DNA of 64,000 nt, taken from the NCBI RefSeq assembly GCF_000731985.1, contig NZ_JNCS01000001.1, positions 496,001-560,000 on the forward strand, written 5' to 3'. This stretch comes from Natrinema altunense (GTDB lineage Archaea > Halobacteriota > Halobacteria > Halobacteriales > Natrialbaceae). Every line of letters begins with the position of its first letter. The first letter of the stretch is position 1. The notes beneath the pieces were generated by a model that saw only the letters and a list, made by a program, of their open reading frames with translations, was not told the origin of the DNA and did not search any database. Position numbers and translations under genes: made by a program. Shown here one piece after another: positions 1 to 8,609 of the stretch.

Positions 1-25
1 GTTTCAGGGCCGCATAGGAACGGGT

Positions 26-187
26 ATGGATAAAGGACAGAACACCGGCGGGCTGATGTCCAGTGCCGGATTGGTCCGGTACTTCGACTCCGAGGACTCG
101 AACGCCATTCGAATCGATCCCAAGACGGTCATCGCATTCGGCGTCCTGCTGGGCGTGCTGGTCCAACTGCTGACGTTCGTCTCGTAA
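26..187 (+). CDS. secG: Sec61-beta (SecG) subunit of the protein translocase
   Basis: A complete 53-residue protein reads from ATG 26 to TAA 185. It opens with [20 protein letters not shown], followed by a short polar stretch ([15 protein letters not shown]) and one C-terminal membrane helix. This is the standard haloarchaeal Sec61-beta form, about 53-55 residues with a single tail-anchored helix, a non-essential partner of SecY and SecE in the membrane translocon. It is the only clearly chromosomal housekeeping gene here and identifies the left edge as haloarchaeal chromosome. Base content and codon use (GC-rich third positions) differ from everything right of about 1.2 kb. The call rests on sequence recognition and length. 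Confidence 0.93.
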   Translation: MDKGQNTGGLMSSAGLVRYFDSEDSNAIRIDPKTVIAFGVLLGVLVQLLTFVS

Positions 188-697
188 CGCGGGTCCGCGA
201 CCCCCGCCGCTTGCGTGTTCCGTCAGCTCGAGGAGCGAGCGCACTGTCGTCGTTTTTCTAGATCGGTCAGTTGCTCGTTCGCGATCGGTCGTCGCCCGGT
301 GCAGCCCCGTGAACTGGTAATAGGACCTCACAGCCGCGGCCCCCCTCGGCTTCGTCGAAGCCGAGCAATAGGCAGTTCTCCGCACTCGCGTGTCCGCGCC
401 GACGAACTGCGAGCCACTTGCAGGTCGCGCGGTCCGCCCCGAGGTTCCGGGCGGCGGCGATGCTCGAGTCACGAACCACGTGTGACGGACGCGGCTCCAG
501 TACTCGTGCCCTCTATCCACGCGGGTGTCGTCGTGTTATTTGTTTCCGGACACTAACTCGCAGATATCGTATTCATCATGAACTTTTATGTTCTAGTGGT
601 GCGAAGGGGTGCGTACAGATGTCGGTCGTACACGTAGCAGCCTGAGTCCCCGTTGACGACGAGTACCGATTTTCGACGATACCCCATCCCGACCGAC
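188..697. other. GC-rich chromosomal intergenic stretch
   Basis: About 500 bases between secG and the next short gene. Reading frames are open on both strands, as expected for GC-rich DNA, but the translations are rich in Arg, Cys and Ser and lack the acidic character of haloarchaeal proteins, so none is called. I see no tRNA arms, no strong hairpin and no insertion-sequence ends. Confidence 0.5.
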
Positions 698-913
698 ATG
701 AGCACACAACCCCTACAGCCCCCGACCGACGCCGAACCGACACGAACGACCACTCGCACGCGACCGACCCCCTCGAGCGATGTCGCCGATCCGCGGCCGG
801 CCGCCGACCGCGCCCAGCGGATGTTTTCACACGGCAACACGGACCGACTCGAGAACTTGATCGACGAGTGGAACGCGGCCGTCGCGACCGCGGACACGGA
901 ACGCGGCTCGTAA
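698..913 (+). CDS. Short haloarchaeal hypothetical protein
   Basis: This frame can be read from 653, but the ATG at 698 gives a more natural 71-residue product starting MSTQPLQPPTDAEPTRTTTR. The protein has a Pro/Thr/Arg-rich, probably disordered N-terminal half and a short acidic helix near the C-terminus (FSHGNTDRLENLIDEWNAAV). Codon use is strongly GC-rich, like secG. I do not recognise the family, though small proteins of this type are common in haloarchaeal chromosomes. It is the last gene before the composition change, so it probably belongs to the chromosome rather than the element. Confidence 0.5.
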   Translation: MSTQPLQPPTDAEPTRTTTRTRPTPSSDVADPRPAADRAQRMFSHGNTDRLENLIDEWNAAVATADTERGS

Positions 914-1233
914 GTCTGCAGTCGGCAGCGATCGCTCGAGCGAACCCAAACCGTCTTTGGAACGACGGCAGTAGAGTCGCGTGGCCGATGACGATGCACC
1001 CGCTCCGAGTCGGACTCGGCATCCGGCGCTGACGAGCCCTATGAGTGCCGAGGCCACAACCTTGGTGCCAAGCATAGGCGGAATGCAACACGCACGTCCG
1101 CTTACTAAGCCTTACGGCACCAAATCTTAAACCATTCACACAGGCGCACCCGCGAGATAGATCCACCGGTACCTGACCCAAGGCACTTTACCAGACCCTT
1201 TGGTAACCCACATCAACAAGACGAACACCCTCT
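914..1233. other. Probable chromosome-element junction
   Basis: No gene is seen here. Left of about 1,070 the DNA is GC-rich like the chromosome; right of about 1,130 it is AT-richer like the rest of the window. The inverted repeat at 1062-1123 lies exactly in between. No tRNA 3' end (GGTTCGAATCC-type T arm) is visible, so this does not look like the usual tRNA attachment site. Proposed as the left boundary of the element from the composition change alone. Confidence 0.5.
1062..1123. repeat. Imperfect inverted repeat at the composition change
   Basis: The outer arms are TTGGTGCC (1062-1069) and GGCACCAA (1116-1123), a perfect 8-bp match. Inside, AGGCGGA near 1075 faces TCCGC near 1097, so the whole can fold as an interrupted hairpin of about 62 nt. 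It could be part of an attachment site, a recombinase-binding site or a terminator. Nothing in the window shows which. Confidence 0.5.
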
Positions 1234-2250
1234 ATGAAACGCAAATATCTGAAACAGGATGTCGACAAGGAGGACCTAACCGAAGCCCAAGAGGAAATAA
1301 TCGAAATCGCCATCGAAAAACCTGAGCTCACTCACCAGGAGATAGCTGACCAAACCAAGTGGTCACGAAGTCACGTCTCCGGCGTACATCAAGACTACCT
1401 CGAAGAAGAAATCATAGCCGACGAAATAGAAACAGACAATCTCACCGACGACCTCTACGAAATCATAGTCGCGGGTATGGAAGCCACCGAAGAGGTCGAC
1501 AAAGTCGAAAGACACTACGACCTCGACCTCAGCCGAGGCGACTCAAAAGAAGTCGACGTAGCAGTCTGGATCACCCAAGGAGGCCACCAGTTCCTGGTCA
1601 TCATCGAATGCAAGCTACACGAGAAAGCGGTTGATCAAGATGTACCCGCTGCGATGGCCTGGTACCGAGATAACTCATCAGCCAACAAAGCGATGATAAT
1701 CGCCAGGAACGGATTCCAGTCTGGAGCTAAAGCACTCGCCAGAGACGCCGAAATGGAACTCTACAGACTTGACGAACTTACCCGAGATGTCGGCGAAAGC
1801 CAAATGATGAAATTCAACATCAATCTCGAAATACGGCCCACTCAAGCTGAAGTAACAGATATCGGCGTCGAACCCCTTCCGAATGAAGACTATGACGGCG
1901 ATCAAATGCAGGTCAATGTAACCAGCGGCGATGCTCTATTCGACGAAAACAAAAATCCGATAGGAAAGAACCTCCACCAGAGAGTTCAGGAAGCAATCTA
2001 CGACAAGTCACCCGGCACCTATACCGAAAACATCGACAATAGACTTCTGCTCCTCAACGACCACTTCTTCAGACTAACAGAAATCGAATACAAGGTAGAG
2101 AGTCTTGACCCTGCTGAACTCGAATTCGAGATGGACGCCTACGAAGAATACGACCTGTATATGGAAGACGTTCTCGAAGAAGGCGACACGGATCTAGACC
2201 TCATATCTATCGAGGAAGCGATCACAGCCTTCGAAGAAGACGTCCGTTGA
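1234..2250 (+). CDS. Winged-helix protein with Mrr-like nuclease domain
   Basis: A 338-residue soluble protein. Residues about 12-55 form a helix-turn-helix (EIAIEKPELTHQEIADQT, then WSRSHVSGVHQDYL). A PD-(D/E)XK nuclease core follows: the acidic strand KEVDVAVW near residue 110, then HQFLVIIECK with the catalytic E-C-K near residue 130, then a helix with ARNGFQSGAKALARDAEMELY typical of Mrr-type restriction domains. Known members cut foreign or methylated DNA. The C-terminal third is acidic and unassigned. As the first element gene it may be defence cargo. No clear TATA box is seen within 50 nt of the ATG. Confidence 0.7.
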   Translation: MKRKYLKQDVDKEDLTEAQEEIIEIAIEKPELTHQEIADQTKWSRSHVSGVHQDYLEEEIIADEIETDNLTDDLYEIIVAGMEATEEVDKVERHYDLDLSRGDSKEVDVAVWITQGGHQFLVIIECKLHEKAVDQDVPAAMAWYRDNSSANKAMIIARNGFQSGAKALARDAEMELYRLDELTRDVGESQMMKFNINLEIRPTQAEVTDIGVEPLPNEDYDGDQMQVNVTSGDALFDENKNPIGKNLHQRVQEAIYDKSPGTYTENIDNRLLLLNDHFFRLTEIEYKVESLDPAELEFEMDAYEEYDLYMEDVLEEGDTDLDLISIEEAITAFEEDVR

Positions 2251-2266
2251 CTAAGTGATACTGCGC

Positions 2267-2683
2267 TCAAAGCAATTCATCAACTGGCTTGATATCCTCC
2301 AGCTTCTCGATCTCTTCTTGAAGTTCCAAGATCTCGTCCCGAACCTGGTCAATCCGATCGGCAAAACGCTGCTTCTTATCCCGCTTCTCCCTCTGCAGTT
2401 CCTGGATCCGTTCACGGAACTCCTCAGTATCACCGCCGGCAAATCCCTGAGATCTTCGAAGCCGGTCACGATTCTCCTCAATCGCATCATCCAGATCCTC
2501 CAAGATTTCATCCCGACGCTCCTTCACACCCTCAAGCTGGGATCTCTTCCGACTCAGCTTCCGCCTCTTCCTCTCCAATTTCTTTCTCCGAGGCTCTTCC
2601 AAGTCCTCAACAGCATCACTCCACGAATACCGGTCACCGTTTTCCGACGGCTCCAGCTCATCATACAAGTCGTCATCAACCAC
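2267..2683 (-). CDS. Charged coiled-coil protein
   Basis: A 138-residue protein from a GTG start at 2683. After about 30 residues it is almost wholly alternating Glu/Asp and Arg/Lys with heptad leucines, so a long coiled coil is likely from residue 30 to the end. I recognise no domain. It converges on the nuclease gene with a 16-nt gap. Coiled-coil proteins of this kind often act as structural or regulatory partners; no function is assigned. Confidence 0.6.
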   Translation of the reverse strand: MVDDDLYDELEPSENGDRYSWSDAVEDLEEPRRKKLERKRRKLSRKRSQLEGVKERRDEILEDLDDAIEENRDRLRRSQGFAGGDTEEFRERIQELQREKRDKKQRFADRIDQVRDEILELQEEIEKLEDIKPVDELL

Positions 2684-2846
2684 TCAGCAAGACACACCTC
2701 TACTTCCTCAGGAAGAACCCCGCACAGGCGGGAGAAACCTCCTTGACTGAAATAGGGAGAAATAGATGTAAAAAGACTGTGGAGAGGTACCCTTCCAAAT
2801 CCCAGAGAGTTCTACTGATAGAAGTAGATCCCTCAAGAACCTCTTT

Positions 2847-3956
2847 TCAGATATCACTCGCTTCCAACGACTGAGTATCTAATCCCCAATCAAGCGAGTC
2901 ATAGATCTTCTTGGCGTCAACATCGTTCGTATAGACATTCGGGATATAGCCTACCTCTCCATGATAGAGTCGGAAGAGAACTCCAGCAATACAGGATACA
3001 TCATTCTCGATGAAAACGCCCTCATCTCCTGGTTTGATCGCTGGATAGCTACCCGTCCCACCATCGGGAACCACTCCGATCTCTTCAAGATAGTCTTCCC
3101 AGGCAGTATCTACATTCTTGATGTGTTGCGACTGTTGAACATCGCTTTTCAGTCCAAATCCGAACGTTTCCCCGATCGTCTTGTCAATAACCTCCCTAAC
3201 GCAATCCACAGTCTGATCGTCCAGATCAAGGAATACTATGAGAGGACGATTATTGCGGCACTTGCTAGCTTTGGACTTGATCACTCCTGGAATGTCGTCG
3301 TCCTCATCAGGTACAATCCTTGAAGCACTCGATGTCCCGAAGTAACCCACATCTTTCGCGTTAGATTGCACCACTTCGACGCGGAGGGCGTTCGTATTGA
3401 TTGTGAACGGAATATCGCTTTTACTGTACCCATCCAACTTGTTAAGAACCTTCTCGACCTGCTTTTCGTTCTGCTTCCAGGCAGGGTTGCCACTCGCGTA
3501 ATTGTCGTACTTAGACTTCTTTTCGACAATCGCCTGGCATCCACCTCCAAATTCATCTTCAAGCCAAGCTCTTATTTGATCAACTTCAGTCGATTCGAGG
3601 ACCCTAGCGACTTCAACATCAAAATCAGTACACTCGAACTCAGGCAGGCCAGAAGTACCCTTTACATCTAATACAGTCGGGTTAGAGCAAAGCCATCTAT
3701 CAGTCGCCACATATCCAACCATTTCGCTCTCAAACGCACGGAACTTGCTGATATTGAACAGATTATTTTGATATTGAGAAACGATCTTGTCTACTGGCGT
3801 CTGACTTGTGAGCTTCGACAAGTAGTCGAAAAACTTCGAGTTGTCTCTTGAGATATTATATTTGATCGGGTGTTCCGGAGGCGCATCATTCCAAAAATTC
3901 TGGCCAAACCTCGCCGCTATATCTGGAAACTGCTGTTCGAATTGGTTCTGATCCAT
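2847..3956 (-). CDS. Unrecognised 369-residue cargo protein
   Basis: I chose ATG 3956 (MDQNQFEQQFPDIAARFGQN); the frame is open a further nine codons upstream, but those are Cys-rich and unlikely. The protein is soluble and mixed alpha/beta, without membrane segments or any motif I can name with confidence. TVLDVKG near residue 95 and the later VEKKSKYDN could be remnants of a nuclease core, but this is weak. Its codons are clearly AT-richer than those of neighbouring operons, as for other cargo genes here (23.3-24.2 kb, 61-61.8 kb), which suggests separate acquisition. Confidence 0.6.
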   Translation of the reverse strand: MDQNQFEQQFPDIAARFGQNFWNDAPPEHPIKYNISRDNSKFFDYLSKLTSQTPVDKIVSQYQNNLFNISKFRAFESEMVGYVATDRWLCSNPTVLDVKGTSGLPEFECTDFDVEVARVLESTEVDQIRAWLEDEFGGGCQAIVEKKSKYDNYASGNPAWKQNEKQVEKVLNKLDGYSKSDIPFTINTNALRVEVVQSNAKDVGYFGTSSASRIVPDEDDDIPGVIKSKASKCRNNRPLIVFLDLDDQTVDCVREVIDKTIGETFGFGLKSDVQQSQHIKNVDTAWEDYLEEIGVVPDGGTGSYPAIKPGDEGVFIENDVSCIAGVLFRLYHGEVGYIPNVYTNDVDAKKIYDSLDWGLDTQSLEASDI

Positions 3957-4048
3957 ACAGACTATTCCATAGCAGCAACACAAAAACCTACTCGGGATAC
4001 TGTAACCCTATTAGGTGGTTAGAATATACCCCAGTTAACGGCTGAAAT

Positions 4049-4321
4049 CTATCGAGGAAAGTCGGCTTTATTTAGGAACCGGATGTCGTCACTGAGGAAG
4101 ACACGCTGCCTTCCATCGTCAGCAACCCGCTTCTCCACCAGGTCAACCTCCTCCAGATCAGAGACTTGATCGGAGATATGCCCCTTGCTCTTATCCAAGG
4201 AGCTGGCCAGATCCTTCACCCGCATACCGTCACCGTCAGCCATTTCTAACTCTTCCAATATCTCCTGCTTCGTCTCATTCAGTTTGCCGATCACCGAACT
4301 CCTCAGTACCACGTATTCCAT
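4049..4321 (-). CDS. Winged-helix transcription regulator
   Basis: A 90-residue protein from ATG 4321 (MEYVVLRSSVIGKLNETKQE). An SD-like GAGGTG lies 8 nt upstream and a TATA box CTTATAAATG at about 4367-4379. It has an ArsR/MarR-like winged helix: a helix with KQEILEELEMADGDGMRVKDL, a recognition helix SLDKSKGHISDQVSDLEEV and a wing VEKRVADDGRQRVFL. It probably controls genes of the element. Upstream GTTC and GAAC half-sites around 4377-4395 could bind it. Target unknown. Confidence 0.7.
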   Translation of the reverse strand: MEYVVLRSSVIGKLNETKQEILEELEMADGDGMRVKDLASSLDKSKGHISDQVSDLEEVDLVEKRVADDGRQRVFLSDDIRFLNKADFPR

Positions 4322-4400
4322 ATCAATCCACCTCAAAAATCTCCTAAGAACTGTATCTCATCACACATTTATAAGAGTTCACTGAGGGCCGAACACAGAT

Positions 4401-4703
4401 CTACAGTGAGAGCAAGAACGGGACCAACCCCAGGACGATCATCGACACCGAGACCTCAGCCAGCAACAACAGCCAGAACCAGGAATCATCAAGCACGTCC
4501 AGGAAAGCACCGGTAACCAGCAACGCCGCCGTCGGAAGAAAAGCCAGCAAAGTCAACACGACCGCCAAGGAGCTCTCCAACTGAAACAGCATCAACGCCT
4601 GCTCCGCCGACTCCGGACTCGACAACACCCGGATCGCCTCACTATAATTCAACGACCCCGTCTGATTCCCCACTATCTGCGACACATTACTCAACGACAT
4701 CAC
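4401..4703 (-). CDS. Small membrane protein downstream of fsx1
   Basis: A 100-residue protein with a polar, probably external N-terminal 40 residues and two strong hydrophobic segments (about 45-68 and 75-98). The start overlaps the stop of the preceding gene (ATGA), so it is translationally coupled and the last gene of the fsx1 operon (5753-7768, 4700-5737, 4401-4703). No family recognised. From its position it may be a membrane partner of the fusexin or of the 345-residue surface protein. This is inference only. Confidence 0.6.
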   Translation of the reverse strand: MMSLSNVSQIVGNQTGSLNYSEAIRVLSSPESAEQALMLFQLESSLAVVLTLLAFLPTAALLVTGAFLDVLDDSWFWLLLLAEVSVSMIVLGLVPFLLSL

Positions 4704-5737
4704 CCGGCAGTCAAGAACCAGATTACGGGTTGCAGCATTTGTAGGAAGCCGTCGAGGAAGCCAGAGTCACTTGGCGGCTCCTCAGGAGCAGGTACAACAT
4801 TCACCACCTGGCCGCCGTCAAGCTCAGCGATCTGCACCGTACTACACCGTGAAGCATCCTCATTCTCTCCATCACTATCACAATCCGTCACCACATTCTC
4901 CGTCTCGAACTCCTGCATATCCAGTCCCAGCTGGCCGCCGACATCAACAGAAACCTCACCGGTAAAGTTCGCTACCGGCTCCGCAGCTTCCACCGAAACT
5001 GTCCGACCACCGACCGGGACAGACACATTACTCCTCGAAAACTCACTGCAGTAGCCAGAGATACACGCCTCACCGGTCAAGTCAGCCTCCAACGGCTTCC
5101 AACCGTTCTCAAACCGTACATCGACTACCACCAGTTCGCCCTCGGTGACATTCTCCGGGGCTTCCGCAGTCATCGACAACTGCTCAAACGGAACCTGGAT
5201 ACTGTACCTGTTCAACGGACCATAGCAGGTATCAACACCGTAGTAAGTACCCCAGTGAACCGCTGTCTCCCGGTACAACGGCTGCGCAAAAACAGCGGTG
5301 AGATCTCCGTAATCAGCCTCGTTGTTCTCCGAGCCCTCCTTGTCAACCCACGAAGAGTAGTCAACTATCGGATTCCCGTTCAAACTGTAGTCATCAACTA
5401 CCTGGCCGTTCCTCTCCACACGCGGCACCGCGAAACACGAATCAGCATCATACTTTCCGTAGGCCGCATTCGACTCCTGAGGATCCAAGACAAAACGGTA
5501 GTCACCGATCCGGGCCGTATCACCGTGGACACCAGCATAACTCTGGTCGAAAGTATCCTGCAAATCGTCGTAGCTGTACGCACCGTCCGTGACGTGGTAG
5601 AACGTAATCTCCTCCTGCTTCGACGACTCCACGAAAGTACTCTGAGTGAACGTAAAGGCAGCTGCCACCAGGACAACTACGGCTAACAGGGTTGCAGGAA
5701 TTGCAAACGTCTTCGACTTCGGATCAAGCTCCACCAT
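4700..5737 (-). CDS. Membrane-anchored surface protein in the fsx1 operon
   Basis: 345 residues: an N-terminal hydrophobic helix (about 11-33, TFAIPATLLAVVVLVAAAFT), a 300-residue beta-rich ectodomain with six to eight cysteines and several N-glycosylation sequons (ENVT, RSNVS, ANFTG), and a short hydrophobic C-terminal stretch (FLQMLQPVIWFLTAG). The C-terminal half resembles an Ig-like or CARDB-like sandwich (VTEGELVVVDVRFENGW). It follows fsx1 by 15 nt with an extended Shine-Dalgarno sequence (AGGTGAGAATC) before the ATG. Being anchored and exported, it could be a fusexin partner or receptor-binding protein. No homologue recognised. Confidence 0.65.
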   Translation of the reverse strand: MVELDPKSKTFAIPATLLAVVVLVAAAFTFTQSTFVESSKQEEITFYHVTDGAYSYDDLQDTFDQSYAGVHGDTARIGDYRFVLDPQESNAAYGKYDADSCFAVPRVERNGQVVDDYSLNGNPIVDYSSWVDKEGSENNEADYGDLTAVFAQPLYRETAVHWGTYYGVDTCYGPLNRYSIQVPFEQLSMTAEAPENVTEGELVVVDVRFENGWKPLEADLTGEACISGYCSEFSRSNVSVPVGGRTVSVEAAEPVANFTGEVSVDVGGQLGLDMQEFETENVVTDCDSDGENEDASRCSTVQIAELDGGQVVNVVPAPEEPPSDSGFLDGFLQMLQPVIWFLTAG

Positions 5738-5752
5738 CAGTGATTCTCACCT

Positions 5753-7768
5753 TCAAAACGGCGTATAATACTTGAACAGGACGTATCCCAGGATCACCAT
5801 CAACTGTGCCCATATCGGCACCAAGAGGATCACATAGAACCCGAGCAGGAACGAAACCAATTCAGCGATCAGTCCTATCAGGAATCTTCCTCTCTTAGCG
5901 CGGGATACGCTTCGAGATTTTAACGGGTCGAAACCTCCCTTAATCTGGTACTCGCCGTCAACCCAACGACCAGCCCTGTAACCCAGGCTTCCCGTGAAGA
6001 ACGCTACCGCTGTCCCTGCCACCAAGTGGAACATCTTCGACAGCATTTCCAACGGACCATCCGCACAGAACGGATCCTCAATCTCCAGATCTCCCACGGC
6101 AAACACTACACAGTCATCCGTATCTCCTCCGCCACCGGAACCTCCGGATCCGTCACCGCCTCCAGGAAGAGTTCCATCAGATACACAGGTCCAAGAGCTA
6201 TCTCTGAAGGCTGCTTCCTCACCGTCTCCACAGACATCTACTTCGGTCGTGGTCAAACCATCACTGCTACACTCGAGGATCCTGGAGTGAGTTGAGTTGA
6301 TCGTCCTGACGAACTCCTCGTTCGGAGTACACTCATTACTCTGAGTAGCCTCAACATCCACTACCGCGGTATCACTATTTGAGGAATCACCGGTATCAGA
6401 AACCACGATCTCACAGCTACCAGAGACCGTTTTCTGATCGAAACTATCCGAAGTGAAGCTCACCCGGAAATCGAAGGAAACAGTCTCACCGGGACCCACA
6501 GTCTTTGTCTCCTGCAACGAATCATAACCGAAGCTATCGCTACACTTGGAAACCCTGGCAGAGAAACTTCCTTCGTAGCTCGCCGTGTTCTCCACTTCGG
6601 CTGTAACAGTGCCAGACTGCTTCTCACCAAACTCATCTCCTTCAACATTCACTATCCTCGGCTCACCTACCGGCTTCTCAACCGAGATATAGTCCGCACC
6701 GTCCACGTAGAACGTGAACTCCGGCCAGGCAATATCATAACTCGGATTCAACCGGATCTGCCCATTCTCGTAGGAAGAGTCCTCCACCTGGTAATCAGTA
6801 AAGCTGCCAGAGGAAACTCTTTGAGCTGCTTGAGCCGCCTGATCATTCGCAGTCGAGACAACCTCTTCCTGACTCAGAGATCCTTCCTTCCAAGCCTCGA
6901 TCTGACTGTACAGATTGTTCTCGACATAGCTGTTGTACGACGAGTACCGCTCCGCTGAGATTACTCTCCACTCCGGGGAGAACGTGTTGCTGTGAATTGC
7001 GTAGACATTATACGGCTCAGGAACTCCTTCACCGGTCGGATTCAAACCGGTCCAGCAAGCCCTGACATACTCCCCGATGTTGTCGCATCTTCCCTGACCA
7101 AGATCTGAGTTACTTAGAGTGGTCGACTGAGGTGTCTCACCATCCGCCTTCACCTCGACCTCTGCCTCAAACTCCTTGTCAGGCGAACTCAACTCCGCGA
7201 TATTCCCATAGTATCCATTTTCCCGAACACAGTACACCTGAGCATTGTAGTAATCCGCAATCGCACCATCCACCCAGAACCGCTGAGTGTAATCATCACC
7301 CTGCTCAATCTCCGAATCACCGTCTATATCGTAGCAGTTCTGCTCCGCCCAAGACTGCTTCCGAGACTCAACCTCCGAAGAAGACGTATCAGTAAACACC
7401 TCCGAATTGATCGCCTTGAAAGCGTAAATCCTGCTCAGGCTCGTCGATGTCGTACTATACCGGGCGTAAGTCTCTTGCGAGGTGATGTCGATCGTCAATT
7501 CCTTCGTGACTTCTCCGTCAGCAGCACTGGCTAACTCAGATGCCGGGATCTCCGCGTGTATCTTGTCGGTCGTCCTGTCACCGATATAGTTGATGACGAA
7601 GACCTCGCCATCGAAGAACTCCGAATTACTGGTATACTCTATCTGATCACCGCTGACAAACGACCCTGTAATATAGTTCTGCGCCAGAAAACCGAGACTG
7701 AGGATTAGAAGAGCGACAGCAGGTACTGCTACCCACTTATTCTTCAGGAAATCAGACACCGCCCGCAT
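5753..7768 (-). CDS. fsx1: Archaeal fusexin (HAP2/GCS1-like membrane fusogen)
   Basis: 671 residues. Seen: an N-terminal hydrophobic segment (12-30), a beta-rich ectodomain (about 40-530) with cysteines at 145, 180, 228, 238, 409, 452, 480, 500, 513, 528, 553 and 568, a Gly-rich linker (533-549) and three C-terminal membrane helices (about 576-596, 629-650, 652-668). Residues 383-475 follow the HAP2 domain III pattern: SGTVTAEVENTASYEGSF, then a strand with C409, then VGPGETVSFDFRVS and SGSCEIVVSDTG with C452. A Cys-rich domain IV-like region (478-530) follows. Known: archaeal Fsx1 proteins share this architecture, fuse membranes, and were found in integrated elements of haloarchaea and related genomes. 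Inferred: it fuses the donor cell to a recipient. It has its own TATA box about 25 nt upstream (leaderless) and heads a three-gene operon. Alternative: another multi-domain surface protein with a similar Ig fold. Confidence 0.82.
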   Translation of the reverse strand: MRAVSDFLKNKWVAVPAVALLILSLGFLAQNYITGSFVSGDQIEYTSNSEFFDGEVFVINYIGDRTTDKIHAEIPASELASAADGEVTKELTIDITSQETYARYSTTSTSLSRIYAFKAINSEVFTDTSSSEVESRKQSWAEQNCYDIDGDSEIEQGDDYTQRFWVDGAIADYYNAQVYCVRENGYYGNIAELSSPDKEFEAEVEVKADGETPQSTTLSNSDLGQGRCDNIGEYVRACWTGLNPTGEGVPEPYNVYAIHSNTFSPEWRVISAERYSSYNSYVENNLYSQIEAWKEGSLSQEEVVSTANDQAAQAAQRVSSGSFTDYQVEDSSYENGQIRLNPSYDIAWPEFTFYVDGADYISVEKPVGEPRIVNVEGDEFGEKQSGTVTAEVENTASYEGSFSARVSKCSDSFGYDSLQETKTVGPGETVSFDFRVSFTSDSFDQKTVSGSCEIVVSDTGDSSNSDTAVVDVEATQSNECTPNEEFVRTINSTHSRILECSSDGLTTTEVDVCGDGEEAAFRDSSWTCVSDGTLPGGGDGSGGSGGGGDTDDCVVFAVGDLEIEDPFCADGPLEMLSKMFHLVAGTAVAFFTGSLGYRAGRWVDGEYQIKGGFDPLKSRSVSRAKRGRFLIGLIAELVSFLLGFYVILLVPIWAQLMVILGYVLFKYYTPF

Positions 7769-7799
7769 ACAAGAAATATGTCAAATTCCATTTAAGAAA
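7769..7799 (-). promoter_or_regulatory. fsx1 promoter with shared TGACATATTT box
   Basis: Read on the minus strand, TTTCTTAAATGG (TATA) is followed by TTGACATATTTCTTGTATG, the last ATG being the fsx1 start. The spacing of about 25 nt implies a leaderless mRNA. The box TGACATATTTYYTGTATG recurs before the gene starting at 14955. Confidence 0.65.
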
Positions 7800-7818
7800 C
7801 AAGGGGGTTAGACCGCTC

Positions 7819-8559
7819 TCACTCCTCGTGATTCAACGCCCGGGACAAGTAGTGCAACGCCTGAGATCCAGACCCGCCCGACTCTGACTCCCGTAGACCA
7901 GCAAGTAGTTCCAGAGTGGCGTAGAACTGTCTGAGCCCGACAACGCTCACATAGTCATCCGGGAAGAAGAACAGCAGCCAAACCGTATCCAGATCCGGAA
8001 CCGCATAGACCACTCGACCGGTCTCCAGTGCCTCGTCAACCTCAACCCACTCCAGGACTCGTTCGTAGAACTCGTACTTTCTACGAGCATCCGTATGGAA
8101 GCTAGAAACCAACTGCTCCTTCCGAGTTCGGTCAACAGTAAACCCGGCATCAGTCTCCTCCAAGACACCCTTCTCAATCAAATACGACTTCACCTCACTG
8201 AATTCCGGCCTGCCAACCTCTTCGACCGGCAACCGCTCCGCCGGCACTACCGGACCCAAAGCCCGAACCGAACCGTACACATCCGCGATGAACTCTCCAG
8301 GCTGAAGATTTCCTTTACCAGGCCGGTCACCCTCGTTGTTCTCAACACCCTCTTCGGTCAGGTGGTACAAAACCGAGTCCTCCGGCACAGCCAACGTAAA
8401 GTGATGACTGTTCCAGTCCGGAGTCAGTGAGAAACCAGGATCCTCCGTAGTCGGATTGAATCCTAACGTGTCACCGCCGAAATGCACGTTGACACCGTCC
8501 TCATCATCCCTCTCCTCGATTCTTATGTCAAACAGCGGCTCATCGTTGAACACACTCAC
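7819..8559 (-). CDS. Unrecognised soluble protein next to fsx1
   Basis: 246 residues, acidic, without signal peptide or membrane helix. The N-terminal half looks beta-rich; the C-terminal half (from about 120) is helical, with a possible winged-helix section (EVKSYLIEKGVLEETDAGFT) followed by TRKEQLVSSFHTDARRKYEF. It is transcribed separately from fsx1: its own TATA-like CCTTTAAGC lies near 8596-8604, and fsx1 has its own promoter downstream. It could be a cytoplasmic regulator or chaperone of the surface module. No family recognised. Confidence 0.6.
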   Translation of the reverse strand: MSVFNDEPLFDIRIEERDDEDGVNVHFGGDTLGFNPTTEDPGFSLTPDWNSHHFTLAVPEDSVLYHLTEEGVENNEGDRPGKGNLQPGEFIADVYGSVRALGPVVPAERLPVEEVGRPEFSEVKSYLIEKGVLEETDAGFTVDRTRKEQLVSSFHTDARRKYEFYERVLEWVEVDEALETGRVVYAVPDLDTVWLLFFFPDDYVSVVGLRQFYATLELLAGLRESESGGSGSQALHYLSRALNHEE

Positions 8560-8609
8560 CAGTCATTACTGAACACTTCCTGATTCGATTCTGATGCTTA
8601 AAGGTCTTC

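Noticed and set aside
97-120. TTCGAAT sequence in secG as a tRNA T-arm-like attachment site
   Set aside because: It lies inside the secG coding sequence, has no flanking arms and is far from the composition change.
215-1181. Several open frames of 70-200 codons on both strands in the GC-rich left end
   Set aside because: Translations are rich in Arg, Cys and Ser without acidic bias, overlap each other and lack promoters; they are by-products of high GC content.
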